From the NCBI RefSeq assembly GCF_021513235.1, contig NZ_CP090976.1:806001-870000 (forward strand): DNA of 64,000 bases. The letters are read 5' to 3'. Numbering within the stretch: position 1 is the first letter of the stretch; each line of letters opens with the position of its first letter. Made by a program: the position numbers and the translations under genes. Below are positions 1 to 7,756 of this stretch, one piece after another. The notes beneath the pieces were generated by a model. That model ran no database searches, was not told the origin of the DNA, and was given only the letters and a program-made list of their open reading frames with translations. Source of the DNA: Kaistella sp. 97-N-M2 (GTDB lineage Bacteria; Bacteroidota; Bacteroidia; Flavobacteriales; Weeksellaceae).

Positions 1-546
1 ATTCTAACCGTTCCAATTCACATTTACACTTTAGTCTCAGAAAGTTTGATGGAAGGCCAAACTTTTGGAAAGAGAATGTTGAAAATAAAAGTGGTGAAAA
101 TCGATGGCTTTCAGGCGGGTTTCGGTGATTATCTGATGCGCTGGTTTTTTCGGCTGGTCGATGTATTTTCCAATTCCGGCGTTGTGGGCCTGATTAGTAT
201 GATTGTTTCGAAAAACAATCAGCGGTTGGGCGGAATTGCCTCCGGAACGGCGGTGATTTCGCTGAAAAATCAAGTCAATATTTCACACACTATTTTAGAA
301 CATCTGAAAGAAGATTATATACCGCGGTTTCCACAGGTTATTGCGCTTTCGGATAACGACGTTAGAATCATCAAAGAAAACTTTCATAAGGCGCTGAAAA
401 TTGATGACATATCCGTCATCTCCAAACTTTCAAATAAAATAAAGGATATTTTGAATTTGGAGGTTGATCCCACGAAAATGACGGAAAGGCAGTTTATCAG
501 CGTAATCATAAAAGATTATAATTTCTATACTGGGAAAGACCAGTAA
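1..546 (+). CDS. RDD family membrane protein, 5' end outside window
   Basis: The reading frame is open from base 1 and runs to the stop at 546, so the gene begins before the window. The first visible residues include YTLVSESLMEGQTFGKR, the conserved loop of RDD-domain proteins (small polytopic membrane proteins of mostly unknown role, some linked to ion or osmotic stress). A hydrophobic segment follows near visible residues 47-75 (FSNSGVVGLISMIVS), then the QRLGGIASGT motif that ends an RDD domain. The last 90 residues are soluble, charged and not recognised. An internal TTG/ATG at 46-51 could be mistaken for the start, but the conserved RDD residues begin upstream of it. The family call is fairly secure; the function is unknown. 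Confidence 0.75.
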   Translation: MLTVPIHIYTLVSESLMEGQTFGKRMLKIKVVKIDGFQAGFGDYLMRWFFRLVDVFSNSGVVGLISMIVSKNNQRLGGIASGTAVISLKNQVNISHTILEHLKEDYIPRFPQVIALSDNDVRIIKENFHKALKIDDISVISKLSNKIKDILNLEVDPTKMTERQFISVIIKDYNFYTGKDQ

Positions 547-628
547 TGTTTGAAGTAAACAGAGAAAATCCGCAGCAACATTGCGGTTTCATTTTTATTG
601 GTTAAATTTAATACCTAAAAAATTTAAA

Positions 629-919
629 ATGAGATACGAAAATAACAGATCCGGAAACGGAGGTGTTTTTACCCTAAATAACGAAGAAGAGGAAGTGGGA
701 CGCTTAACTTACACCATTTTCCCCGACGACAATAAACTTATTATTTCCTTCGTATTAGTTCATCCAAAGTTCGAAGGTCGCGGAATGGGCAAATATTTAG
801 TAGAAGAAGCCATTAAATTCTCCCGGGACAATAACTGGAAAGTGTACCCCCACTGTTCGTACGCGAGATCTGTAATGAACAGAATGAATGACGTGGAAGA
901 TATTTTACTGACACGCTAA
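629..919 (+). CDS. Small GNAT-fold N-acetyltransferase-like protein (YjdJ/COG2388 type)
   Basis: A 96-residue protein from the ATG at 629. An in-frame start at 581 would add 16 residues (MRFHFYWLNLIPKKFK) that do not fit the fold. It shows the small acyltransferase layout: a strand pair (GRLTYTIF, LIISFVLVHP), then the acetyl-CoA binding loop FEGRGMGKYLVEEAI near residues 60-75 and a C-terminal strand with KVYPHCSY. Proteins of this minimal type are predicted acetyltransferases of unknown substrate. It stands alone between the RDD gene and a bidirectional terminator. The fold is well supported; the substrate is not known. Confidence 0.8.
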   Translation: MRYENNRSGNGGVFTLNNEEEEVGRLTYTIFPDDNKLIISFVLVHPKFEGRGMGKYLVEEAIKFSRDNNWKVYPHCSYARSVMNRMNDVEDILLTR

Positions 920-1101
920 AACGGCGGTTCCTAGACCAAATTAAAGCTCCTGCATAAAATATGAAATTTGCAGAAAAATCATTCCGACCTGTATTCTTGC
1001 AAGTTGAAGATTAAGACTTATGAGCTTGATAATTCTCGTGTACTTGATGAATTAAAGGCCATGTTATATTCTCGGGTGGAAAATATTTCACCCGGATAAG
1101 G

Positions 1102-1132
1102 AAAAAGCTTTGACTGAACTCAAAGCTTTTTA
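1102..1132. terminator. Bidirectional rho-independent terminator
   Basis: A 12-bp stem (AAAAGCTTTGA pairing with TCAAAGCTTTT) is flanked by an A-run on one side and a T-run on the other, so it can end transcription from both the GNAT gene and yebC. A second hairpin lies just upstream at about 1074-1096 (CGGGTG...CACCCG). Confidence 0.75.
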
Positions 1133-1164
1133 ATATTATGTTATGTGAATGGTGCTGTTTCGTT

Positions 1165-1905
1165 TTATAAGGAATTCATCAGTTCGTCGGTGATCTCCAT
1201 ATTATGATAAACATTTTGCACATCATCGTCTTCTTCAAAACGATCCAACATTTTCATGTTGATTTTGAACTGTTCTTCGGTCACTTCCTTCGTATTGTTG
1301 GGAATTCTCTCTAGTTCTGAACTTTTCGCATCCAATCCCAACTCTTCCAATTTATGAGAGAGCGCTCCGAAATCCTCGAAGGCTGTCGTGATCATTACCT
1401 CTTCGTCATCGCTCTCGACTTCTTCGGCGCCGCCGTCGATCATCTCCATTTCGAAATCGTCCCAATCCATTTTAATTAGTGATTTATCCAGAGAGAAAAT
1501 CCCTTTGCGGTCGAAAATAAAAGCCAGCTCACCGTTTTTACCTAAACTTCCATCAAACTTATTGAATATTGCCCGAACGTTTGCCACGGTTCTCGTAGGA
1601 TTGTTGGTAGTACATTCGATAAAAAATGCCACACCGCCTTGCCCGTAACCTTCGTAGGTAATTTCTTCGTATTGTTCTGCGTCTGCGCCACTCGCCTTCT
1701 TGATGGCCCGTTCCACATTATCTTTCGGCATGTTCGCGCCTTTGGCATTTTGAATACATCTGCGTAAAGATGGGTTAGAATCGGGATCAGGACCGCCGGC
1801 TTTAACCGCCAATGCAATGTCTTTTCCAATTTTCGAGAATGATTTGGCCATCTTATCCCAACGGGCCATTTTTGAAGCTTTTCTATATTCGAATGCGCGT
1901 CCCAT
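1165..1905 (-). CDS. YebC/PmpR family protein
   Basis: A 246-residue member of the YebC/PmpR/TACO1 family. These proteins were first described as DNA-binding regulators and are now also linked to translation of difficult sequences. The start at 1905 gives MGRAFEYRKASKMARWDKM, the form usual in Bacteroidota. A longer ORF from 1935 is rejected because a -7 promoter element lies inside that extension. The conserved stretches RRCIQNAKGANMPKDNVERA, YEGYGQGGVAFFIECTTNNP and RTVANVRAIFNKFDG are present, and the length is normal. The acidic C-terminus (FEEDDDVQNVYHNME) is typical. It has its own promoter and ends at the shared terminator near 1102. Confidence 0.93.
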   Translation of the reverse strand: MGRAFEYRKASKMARWDKMAKSFSKIGKDIALAVKAGGPDPDSNPSLRRCIQNAKGANMPKDNVERAIKKASGADAEQYEEITYEGYGQGGVAFFIECTTNNPTRTVANVRAIFNKFDGSLGKNGELAFIFDRKGIFSLDKSLIKMDWDDFEMEMIDGGAEEVESDDEEVMITTAFEDFGALSHKLEELGLDAKSSELERIPNNTKEVTEEQFKINMKMLDRFEEDDDVQNVYHNMEITDELMNSL

Positions 1906-1924
1906 ATTATATTGTTTTAGAAGG

Positions 1925-1932
1925 CAAAAATA
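1925..1932 (-). promoter_or_regulatory. -7 promoter element of the yebC-like gene
   Basis: The minus strand reads TATTTTTG, an exact TAnnTTTG match, 19 bases before the ATG at 1905. It supports that start over the longer ORF. No convincing -33 TTG is seen at the usual distance. Confidence 0.5.
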
Positions 1933-1948
1933 CAAATTTGTTCACAAA

Positions 1949-1975
1949 AAAACACCCTCGTAACCGAGGGTGTTT
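1949..1975 (-). terminator. Terminator of the OmpA-family gene
   Basis: An 11-bp perfect stem (AAACACCCTCG / CGAGGGTGTTT) with a 4-base loop is followed on the minus strand by a run of T. It lies 22 bases past the OmpA-family stop codon. Confidence 0.85.
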
Positions 1976-1997
1976 CAGATTTATAAAAATAATTTAA

Positions 1998-3458
1998 TTA
2001 TTTTCTTTTTTTCTTCGGAGCTGCTTTTTTAACAACTACGTCAGATTTTTTATAAGTAGCCCATTCAGCAGCATCTTCGATCGCTCTTACAACAACTTTT
2101 CTGTCTTGTTGTCTTTCGTCGTTAGAAGCATTTTCTGGTACTACTGCTTTCGCTTCACCTACACCAATTGATTTCAATGATGTTGCATCAACACCTCTTG
2201 AATCAAGAGCAGTAACTACAGCTGCAGCTCTTCTTCTTGATAGGTCTAAGTTATAAGCTTCAGCACCTTTTTTATCAGTTTGACCTTCTAGTAAATAGTT
2301 ACCACCGTCAGTTTTGATAAGCGTTGCAGCAGCATCTAATCTTGCACCTGATTCAGCTTTGATTGTAGCTCTGTCGAAATCGAAATAAATGTTTTTCAAT
2401 TCTCCTTCTACTTCAGTAGCTGTTACAGATTTAGGTTTAGGACAACCGTTATACTGTGCTAATCCGAATACGGTAGGACAAGCATCATCTTTATCTAATA
2501 CTCCGTCTCCGTCTGTATCTGGCCAAGGACAACCATTGTTTTCCGCTGGACCTGCAACATCTGGACAAGCATCGTCTTTGTCAACAACACCATCTCCGTC
2601 TGTATCTGGCCAAGGACAACCGTTGTTTTCAACTGGTCCTGCAACATCTGGACATTGATCATCTTTATCTGGAACTCCGTCTCCGTCAGTATCAGGACAA
2701 CCCTGGAATTCTGCTAAACCTGGAGTATCCGGACATAAATCATCTTTATCTAAGATACCATCTTTATCTCTGTCAGTATTACCGAATCTAAATAATAGGG
2801 AAGCAGAAGCTTGCCAAAAGTTAGCAATGTCTGATTTATCAACTGGAGTAGATACGTAATCACCTTGTACACCTAAACCAAAGTTTTTAGTTAACCAGAA
2901 GTTAGATCCTAAACCAGTAGAAACTGTAAAATGGTCTTTTCTTCTTTGAGTGAAAGGCTCTCCTGAGAATCCAGAGTAATATCTTCCGTTAGTGTCAGTT
3001 AAAGGGAAAGCTACACCCGAATAATCATGTCTCATGTAATTTCCACCAACTCTTAAATATGGATCAAACCAAGACTCTTCGTCCCAAAGTCCGTTGAATT
3101 TAAATTGTAGACCTAAACCAGTCATTAGGAAAAATTCTTTCCCCATTCCTATTCTCTTATTGTCAACATTCCCCACGGAAGTTTGCCAGTCAAGAACTAG
3201 ATACTTACTTAAGTTTCTTGCAACAGTTAGCTTTGAAAGTGGAGGTGTAATTGTGAAGTTGTTGATACTGTACAACTCACCACCGTCTCCACCACCGAAA
3301 GCAGTAGAGAATACATTCCCCACATCTCCTCCAGCCGCAGCATGATTTACTCCGTGAGCACCAACACCGATTAACCACGGATTATTGGTAGTCTGAGCGA
3401 AAACAGTAGAGGCAATAGTAAGTGCCAATGCTGAAATTCCTAATTTTAGATTTTTCAT
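1998..3458 (-). CDS. OmpA-family outer-membrane protein with thrombospondin type-3 repeats
   Basis: A 486-residue abundant-type outer-membrane protein that anchors the envelope to peptidoglycan. In order: signal peptide (1-22, ending FAQ), an eight-strand barrel-like N-half (to about 225), four to five calcium-binding thrombospondin type-3 repeats (about 230-345, pattern DTDGDGVxDKDDxCPD), and an OmpA C-terminal peptidoglycan-binding domain (about 350-460, with YFDFDRATI, LEGQTDKKG and LSRRRAAAV). After the OmpA domain comes an unusual lysine-rich tail ending APKKKRK. It lies 77 bp downstream of smpB on the same strand. Domain calls are firm. The role of the basic tail is unknown. Confidence 0.95.
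   Translation of the reverse strand: MKNLKLGISALALTIASTVFAQTTNNPWLIGVGAHGVNHAAAGGDVGNVFSTAFGGGDGGELYSINNFTITPPLSKLTVARNLSKYLVLDWQTSVGNVDNKRIGMGKEFFLMTGLGLQFKFNGLWDEESWFDPYLRVGGNYMRHDYSGVAFPLTDTNGRYYSGFSGEPFTQRRKDHFTVSTGLGSNFWLTKNFGLGVQGDYVSTPVDKSDIANFWQASASLLFRFGNTDRDKDGILDKDDLCPDTPGLAEFQGCPDTDGDGVPDKDDQCPDVAGPVENNGCPWPDTDGDGVVDKDDACPDVAGPAENNGCPWPDTDGDGVLDKDDACPTVFGLAQYNGCPKPKSVTATEVEGELKNIYFDFDRATIKAESGARLDAAATLIKTDGGNYLLEGQTDKKGAEAYNLDLSRRRAAAVVTALDSRGVDATSLKSIGVGEAKAVVPENASNDERQQDRKVVVRAIEDAAEWATYKKSDVVVKKAAPKKKRK
2511..2700 (-). repeat. Near-identical tandem DNA repeats inside the OmpA-family gene
   Basis: The thrombospondin type-3 segments are repeated at DNA level: GGCCAAGGACAACC and CCTGCAACATCTGGACA each recur with few changes at a period of about 84-87 bases. 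In-frame repeats of this kind can expand or contract. Confidence 0.7.
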
Positions 3459-3535
3459 AGAATTAAATGATTAAATAATTGATAATGCAAAATAAATATA
3501 ATTTTTCTTTATAAACAAAGATTTTGAGTCTTTTT

Positions 3536-3994
3536 TTAACTTTTCTTTAATATTCTATCCAAATTTCGTTTGTTTTCTCTTGTTTTTATACTTTCACGCT
3601 TGTCGAACAGCTTTTTACCCTTTCCTAAAGCGATAAGAACCTTGGCTTTGCCACGATCTGTAATATATAATTTTAAAGGAACAATCGTATTTCCAACGTC
3701 TTTTAATTTCTTTTCAAATTTTTGAAGTTCCCGTTTGTGCAGGAGCAACTTCCGTTCCCTTTTTGCCTTATGGTTATAGAAGGTACCTAATTTGTACTCA
3801 TCGATCATCATGTTTATAATGTAAAGTTCGCCATCGATAAATTGGCAAAACGCCTCCGTAATGCTCGCTTTTGATGATCTCAAAGATTTGATTTCAGTGC
3901 CGGTAAGCACCATTCCTGCCTCGATTTCGTCAGATAGCTCATATTCAAAACGAGCCCTTTTATTAAAAATATTTACGGATTTTTCAATCTTCAT
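3536..3994 (-). CDS. smpB: SsrA-binding protein SmpB
   Basis: A 152-residue SmpB, which binds tmRNA and brings it to stalled ribosomes for trans-translation. Family marks are present: NKRARFEYE near the N-terminus, EAGMVLTGTEIKSLRSSKASI (about 27-47), YNHKAKRERKLLLHK (about 73-87), VPLKLYITDRGKAKV, and the basic C-terminal tail (KGKKLFDKRE...KRNLDRILKK) that enters the empty mRNA channel. Length and start are normal. It is divergent from the ABC-F gene and upstream of the OmpA-family gene on the same strand. No tmRNA gene was seen in the window. Confidence 0.97.
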   Translation of the reverse strand: MKIEKSVNIFNKRARFEYELSDEIEAGMVLTGTEIKSLRSSKASITEAFCQFIDGELYIINMMIDEYKLGTFYNHKAKRERKLLLHKRELQKFEKKLKDVGNTIVPLKLYITDRGKAKVLIALGKGKKLFDKRESIKTRENKRNLDRILKKS

Positions 3995-4133
3995 GTTCTT
4001 CTTATTTACACTTATTAAAGATATGTTAAAATTTTATAGCTTTAACTAAATTTTATCTTAAAACTAAACTACCTCCCCCTCGTTTTTAATAAAACGAGAA
4101 TTAATACAAAACTATAAACCCAATTTCTTTTCG

Positions 4134-4141
4134 TAATTTTG
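4134..4141 (+). promoter_or_regulatory. -7 promoter element of the ABC-F gene
   Basis: TAATTTTG matches TAnnTTTG exactly and lies 20 bases before the ATG at 4162. No clear -33 TTG is visible. Confidence 0.5.
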
Positions 4142-4161
4142 CGCCAAATCTACAAAACTAT

Positions 4162-5784
4162 ATGTTAACAGTATCTAATTTATCTTTGCAGTTCGGAAAA
4201 AGAATACTTTTCGACGATGTAAATATTATGTTTACAAAAGGAAACTGCTATGGAATTATTGGCGCAAACGGTGCCGGGAAATCCACTTTTCTTAAAATAC
4301 TTACAGGCCAGCAAGATCCAACCACCGGAACGGTATCTTTAGAACCGGGCAAAAGAATGTCGGTTTTAGAACAGGATCACTTTGCGTACGATAATTTTAC
4401 CGTCTTAGAAACCGTTTTAAGAGGTGATAAAAAACTCTTCGAGATTAAAGAACAAATGGATGCCCTCTACGCAAAAGAAGATTTTTCTGATGCGGACGGT
4501 ATAAAAGCGGGCGAACTCGGCGTCGTCTACGACGAAATGGGTGGCTGGAATTCGGAATCTGATGCGATGACGATGCTTTCCAATGTAGGAGTGAAAGATG
4601 AAATGCATTATCAGATGATGGGTGAACTCGAAAATCAAAATAAAGTAAAAGTTCTCCTGGCGCAGGCTTTATTCGGAAATCCAGACGTTTTGATCCTCGA
4701 TGAGCCTACGAATGATCTGGACATCGAAACGATTGCCTGGTTAGAAGATTTCCTGTCAACCTATGAAAATACGGTAATTGTGGTTTCGCATGACCGCCAC
4801 TTTTTAGACACGGTTTGTACCAACATTGCCGATTTGGATTACGCCAAATTAAACCTTTATACCGGAAACTACTCTTTCTGGTACCAGGCCTCACAACTGG
4901 CAACCCGACAAAGACAACAGGCCAACAAAAAAGCAGAAGACAAGAAAAAAGAACTTCAGGACTTTATTGCCAGATTTTCTTCCAACGTTGCAAAAGCCAA
5001 ACAGGCAACAGCACGAAAAAAAATGATCGACAAATTAAATATCGACGACATTAAACCTTCTTCCAGACGTTACCCTGCTATTATTTTTGATACAGAACGG
5101 GAAGCGGGTGATCAGATCCTCGAAATTAAGGGGTTGAAGAAAGTTAAGGACGGCGAACTGCTCTTTTCCAATATCGATTTGAATCTGAAAAAGAGCGATA
5201 AAGTAGCTGTACTTTCAAAAAACAGTTTGGCAATTACGGAGTTTTTTGAGATATTAGGCGGAAACACAGAACCCGATGCAGGCAGTTTTAGTTGGGGAAT
5301 TACCACCAACCAGTCTTACATGCCGTTGGACAATAATCCTTTCTTTCAGGAAGATATCAGCTTGGTTGACTGGCTGCGCCAGTTCACCAAAAATGATGAA
5401 GAACGTCATGAAGAGTTTATTCGCGGTTTCCTGGGCAAAATGTTGTTCTCCGGCGATGAAGCATTAAAATCTTGTACAGTACTTTCCGGAGGAGAAAAGA
5501 TGCGTTGTATGTTTTCCCGAATGATGTTGCAGCGTGCCAATGTTCTTTTACTGGATGAGCCGACGAACCACCTGGATTTGGAAAGTATTACTACTTTAAA
5601 CAATTCTTTAACCAACTTTAAAGGAACACTTTTACTCGCATCTCATGACCACGAAATGTTGGAAACAGTTTGTAACAGAGTAATCGAACTAACTCCGAAA
5701 GGAATTATCGACAGACAGATGACGTATGACGAATATCTGGAGGACAAAAAAGTCAAAGAACTTCAGGTGCAAATGTATTCTTAA
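4162..5784 (+). CDS. ABC-F family ATPase (YbiT-like) with a degenerate second P-loop
   Basis: A 540-residue duplicated ATPase without membrane segments, so an ABC-F protein of the kind that acts on ribosomes. The first domain has a good Walker A (GANGAGKST, 34-42) and Walker B (VLILDEPTNDLD), but its signature region reads LENQNKVKV rather than LSGG. The linker (about 240-300) is a basic coiled coil. The second domain has a canonical signature (LSGGEKMRC, from 441) and Walker B (VLLLDEPTNHLDLES), but its P-loop position reads VLSKNSLAITEF with no GxxGxGKS/T. Each composite site therefore lacks part of the canonical set. Resistance or general translation roles cannot be separated from sequence alone. 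Confidence 0.9.
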   Translation: MLTVSNLSLQFGKRILFDDVNIMFTKGNCYGIIGANGAGKSTFLKILTGQQDPTTGTVSLEPGKRMSVLEQDHFAYDNFTVLETVLRGDKKLFEIKEQMDALYAKEDFSDADGIKAGELGVVYDEMGGWNSESDAMTMLSNVGVKDEMHYQMMGELENQNKVKVLLAQALFGNPDVLILDEPTNDLDIETIAWLEDFLSTYENTVIVVSHDRHFLDTVCTNIADLDYAKLNLYTGNYSFWYQASQLATRQRQQANKKAEDKKKELQDFIARFSSNVAKAKQATARKKMIDKLNIDDIKPSSRRYPAIIFDTEREAGDQILEIKGLKKVKDGELLFSNIDLNLKKSDKVAVLSKNSLAITEFFEILGGNTEPDAGSFSWGITTNQSYMPLDNNPFFQEDISLVDWLRQFTKNDEERHEEFIRGFLGKMLFSGDEALKSCTVLSGGEKMRCMFSRMMLQRANVLLLDEPTNHLDLESITTLNNSLTNFKGTLLLASHDHEMLETVCNRVIELTPKGIIDRQMTYDEYLEDKKVKELQVQMYS

Positions 5785-5800
5785 GAAATCCTTCATCCAT

Positions 5801-5838
5801 AAAACAAGACCGCTCCTAAAATTGAGCGGTTTTGTTTT
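5801..5838 (+). terminator. Terminator of the ABC-F gene
   Basis: A 15-bp stem (ACAAGACCGCTC pairing with GAGCGGTTTTGT, one G-U pair) lies 17 bases past the stop, with T-rich sequence after it. Confidence 0.8.
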
Positions 5839-5860
5839 GCTCTTTTCCGCCATGAAAAAA

Positions 5861-5886
5861 CCCTTTCAGAAAATATCCTGAAAGGG
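5861..5886 (-). terminator. Terminator of the ferritin-like gene pair
   Basis: A perfect 9-bp stem (CCCTTTCAG / CTGAAAGGG) is followed on the minus strand by six T. It lies 25 bases past the stop of the downstream ferritin-like gene. Confidence 0.85.
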
Positions 5887-5910
5887 CGGAAAAAAAATAT
5901 AAAGATTGTA

Positions 5911-6726
5911 TTAACTGATAAACAAACCTGCGATCATTGCTGCCTGATCTCCAGTTATTGTCTCATCAAATGAAGCTGATCCGGCAGCTGCGCCAAATAA
6001 TCTCGAGGTATTGAAACCAGCTTGCAGAACGTTTTCTTCACCAGCGTACACCGCGTCGGTTGCTGCAGGCATGTTGCCGCCATTATTTAACTCAATCCAG
6101 CCTTTGTTCATACGCATTCTTCTCACCTGAGAGGCATGTCTGGCTTCTACAGAATGAATTTGTAAAGCCGCCTGCAGAACCGGTTTGTTTGATGCTACGT
6201 TCCCAGCCTGACCTTTATAGGCCCGTACGCCGGTATCTTCAAAAGCCTGTGCAAGAGTCATAAAAGTTTCGTAATCGTCAAAGGGTTGGAAATTTCCACC
6301 TGCTGTAAAGTCGAAATTCGGCTTTGAGCCTGGTGTAGTTCCTAAAGAAGTCAATGTTGCTTTCAAAAAAGCGACGTGAGCAGTTTCGTGTTTACTGATC
6401 TGCATAAAAACGGCACGGTCACCACTTGGAATTAATCCTGGTTTGGCCACTCCTTCTCTGTAATACTCGTCTTCGAGATATTCTAAAGTCAAGGCTAACT
6501 GCAAAGCATCAGTTAATGCAGACGCCGGGGCAAAAGCGGAACCCGAACTTTGTGTAGTTTCTGCTTTTGCAGAAGTTGCCATCAATGATCCCAAGCCAAG
6601 CGGGATGCCGGCAAGAGCAGCCTTTTTTCCAAAATTTGAAATCTGAGAGAGACTTCCTAAACGTGATGTTTCGGTCGAAAAAAACTTGTCATCCGAAAGT
6701 TTATCTAATATCGTAAGTAAATTCAT
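5911..6726 (-). CDS. Exported ferritin-like domain protein (second gene of pair)
   Basis: A 271-residue protein with a ferritin-like four-helix domain (PF13668-type). Iron-ligand-like residues occur in LEYLEDEYYREG (about 82-93), SKHETAHVAFLKA (about 110-122), QAFEDTGVRAYKG and HSVEARHASQVRRMR. The N-terminus is odd: about 28 polar residues precede a hydrophobic segment (KKAALAGIPLGLGSLMATSAKA, about 34-55) that ends like a signal-peptide cleavage site. It may therefore be exported by a signal with a long n-region. It follows a paralogue by 26 bp on the same strand, so the two form an operon. Ferritin-like proteins of this group have no agreed function; iron binding is an inference from the residues. 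Confidence 0.82.
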   Translation of the reverse strand: MNLLTILDKLSDDKFFSTETSRLGSLSQISNFGKKAALAGIPLGLGSLMATSAKAETTQSSGSAFAPASALTDALQLALTLEYLEDEYYREGVAKPGLIPSGDRAVFMQISKHETAHVAFLKATLTSLGTTPGSKPNFDFTAGGNFQPFDDYETFMTLAQAFEDTGVRAYKGQAGNVASNKPVLQAALQIHSVEARHASQVRRMRMNKGWIELNNGGNMPAATDAVYAGEENVLQAGFNTSRLFGAAAGSASFDETITGDQAAMIAGLFIS

Positions 6727-6752
6727 AATAAATATTTTAAAAATTAATAAGT

Positions 6753-7463
6753 TTATCCTATTCCCTGCTCTTTCCAGGTAAATGGAGTTTTGAAAAATAC
6801 ACCTGCACCAGCGACGATATCTTTTGGTTCTTTCGCTACGTCCAGACCGTTCACGTCGATAACATCATCACCAGAAAAATCCATAGATCGAGGATTAATA
6901 AGATCTCGAATGGCTGACGCATGTCTCGCCTCTACACTTACAATTTTACCTGCAATTACGAGGTAATCTAAATTTTTAATATATTTTCCTGCACCGTTAT
7001 AGGCAGCTACACCGGTATCTTCCAGCGCTTTGGAAGTTGCCAGAATCGACGCTCTGCTATTAAAATCCACGCCATCGTACTTAAATTCTAACTTTGGAGT
7101 GGGCATGGCACCCGCAGCAGTTATTGCAGCCTGGAAAAAGTCTCTGTGAATAACCTCGTGGTTATAAATATCTGTAAATACCTGCTTCTCCACAGAAGAA
7201 ATCCCACCATAAAAATTGTTGACTACTTTCGTATAAAAGTCGGCTTCTAACTGTTCCAAAGCATAGGCATAATTGAGAATTCCTACATCTCCGGTGCCAA
7301 GATCGAAAATGCCGTCCTGATCTACATACTGATAATCGTCATCTCTACAGCCAGCTAACGTAAGACCTGCTACTACCAGACCTACACCGCCTAACTTTAG
7401 AAAATTCCTTCTGCTTGTATCCAAAGTTGCTCCTTTGTTCGATACGTGAATTTGTTTTTCCAT
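6753..7463 (-). CDS. Ferritin-like lipoprotein with Tat-type signal (first gene of pair)
   Basis: A 236-residue paralogue of the downstream gene. The N-terminus carries a twin-arginine signal (SRRNFLKLGG, about 18-27), a hydrophobic core and a lipobox-like LTLAGC (C about 39), so the protein is probably exported folded through Tat and lipid-anchored. The ferritin-like domain follows with LEQLEADFYTKV, YNHEVIHRDFFQA, ALEDTGVAAYNGAG and VSVEARHASAIRDL, which give the repeated Glu/His metal-ligand pattern. Export through Tat fits a protein loaded with metal in the cytoplasm. The in vivo role is not known. Confidence 0.85.
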   Translation of the reverse strand: MEKQIHVSNKGATLDTSRRNFLKLGGVGLVVAGLTLAGCRDDDYQYVDQDGIFDLGTGDVGILNYAYALEQLEADFYTKVVNNFYGGISSVEKQVFTDIYNHEVIHRDFFQAAITAAGAMPTPKLEFKYDGVDFNSRASILATSKALEDTGVAAYNGAGKYIKNLDYLVIAGKIVSVEARHASAIRDLINPRSMDFSGDDVIDVNGLDVAKEPKDIVAGAGVFFKTPFTWKEQGIG

Positions 7464-7741
7464 AATAAATATTTTATAATTTTTGGTTCTTCTCTTAATT
7501 ACGAGAAGATTATCGGTTTAGATTTGTTTTTTTATACAAAATGTAAAATATTCTTTAATTCGTTGTATTCCCGCTGTTTAAATCTTAACAAATAAACATA
7601 AAAGCAAATAGAAACTCAAACTCGTTAACGAAACGATATTTTCCAAGAGAAGTGAATTTATTTATTAGAATTATTTTATTACACTTCACCATAACGATTA
7701 TTCCATCCCAAAGCGGTTCAAAAAAATCAAAATAAATTCTC

Positions 7742-7749
7742 TATTTTTG
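7742..7749 (+). promoter_or_regulatory. -7 promoter element of recJ, almost at the start codon
   Basis: TATTTTTG matches TAnnTTTG and ends only 7 bases before the ATG at 7757. A start site a few bases past the element would give a leaderless or near-leaderless mRNA. Confidence 0.45.
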
Positions 7750-7756
7750 TGAGATT

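Noticed and set aside
2511..2700. Regular repeats that might look like a CRISPR array
   Set aside because: They are in frame inside an OmpA-family gene and encode thrombospondin type-3 repeats; the spacers are not unique.
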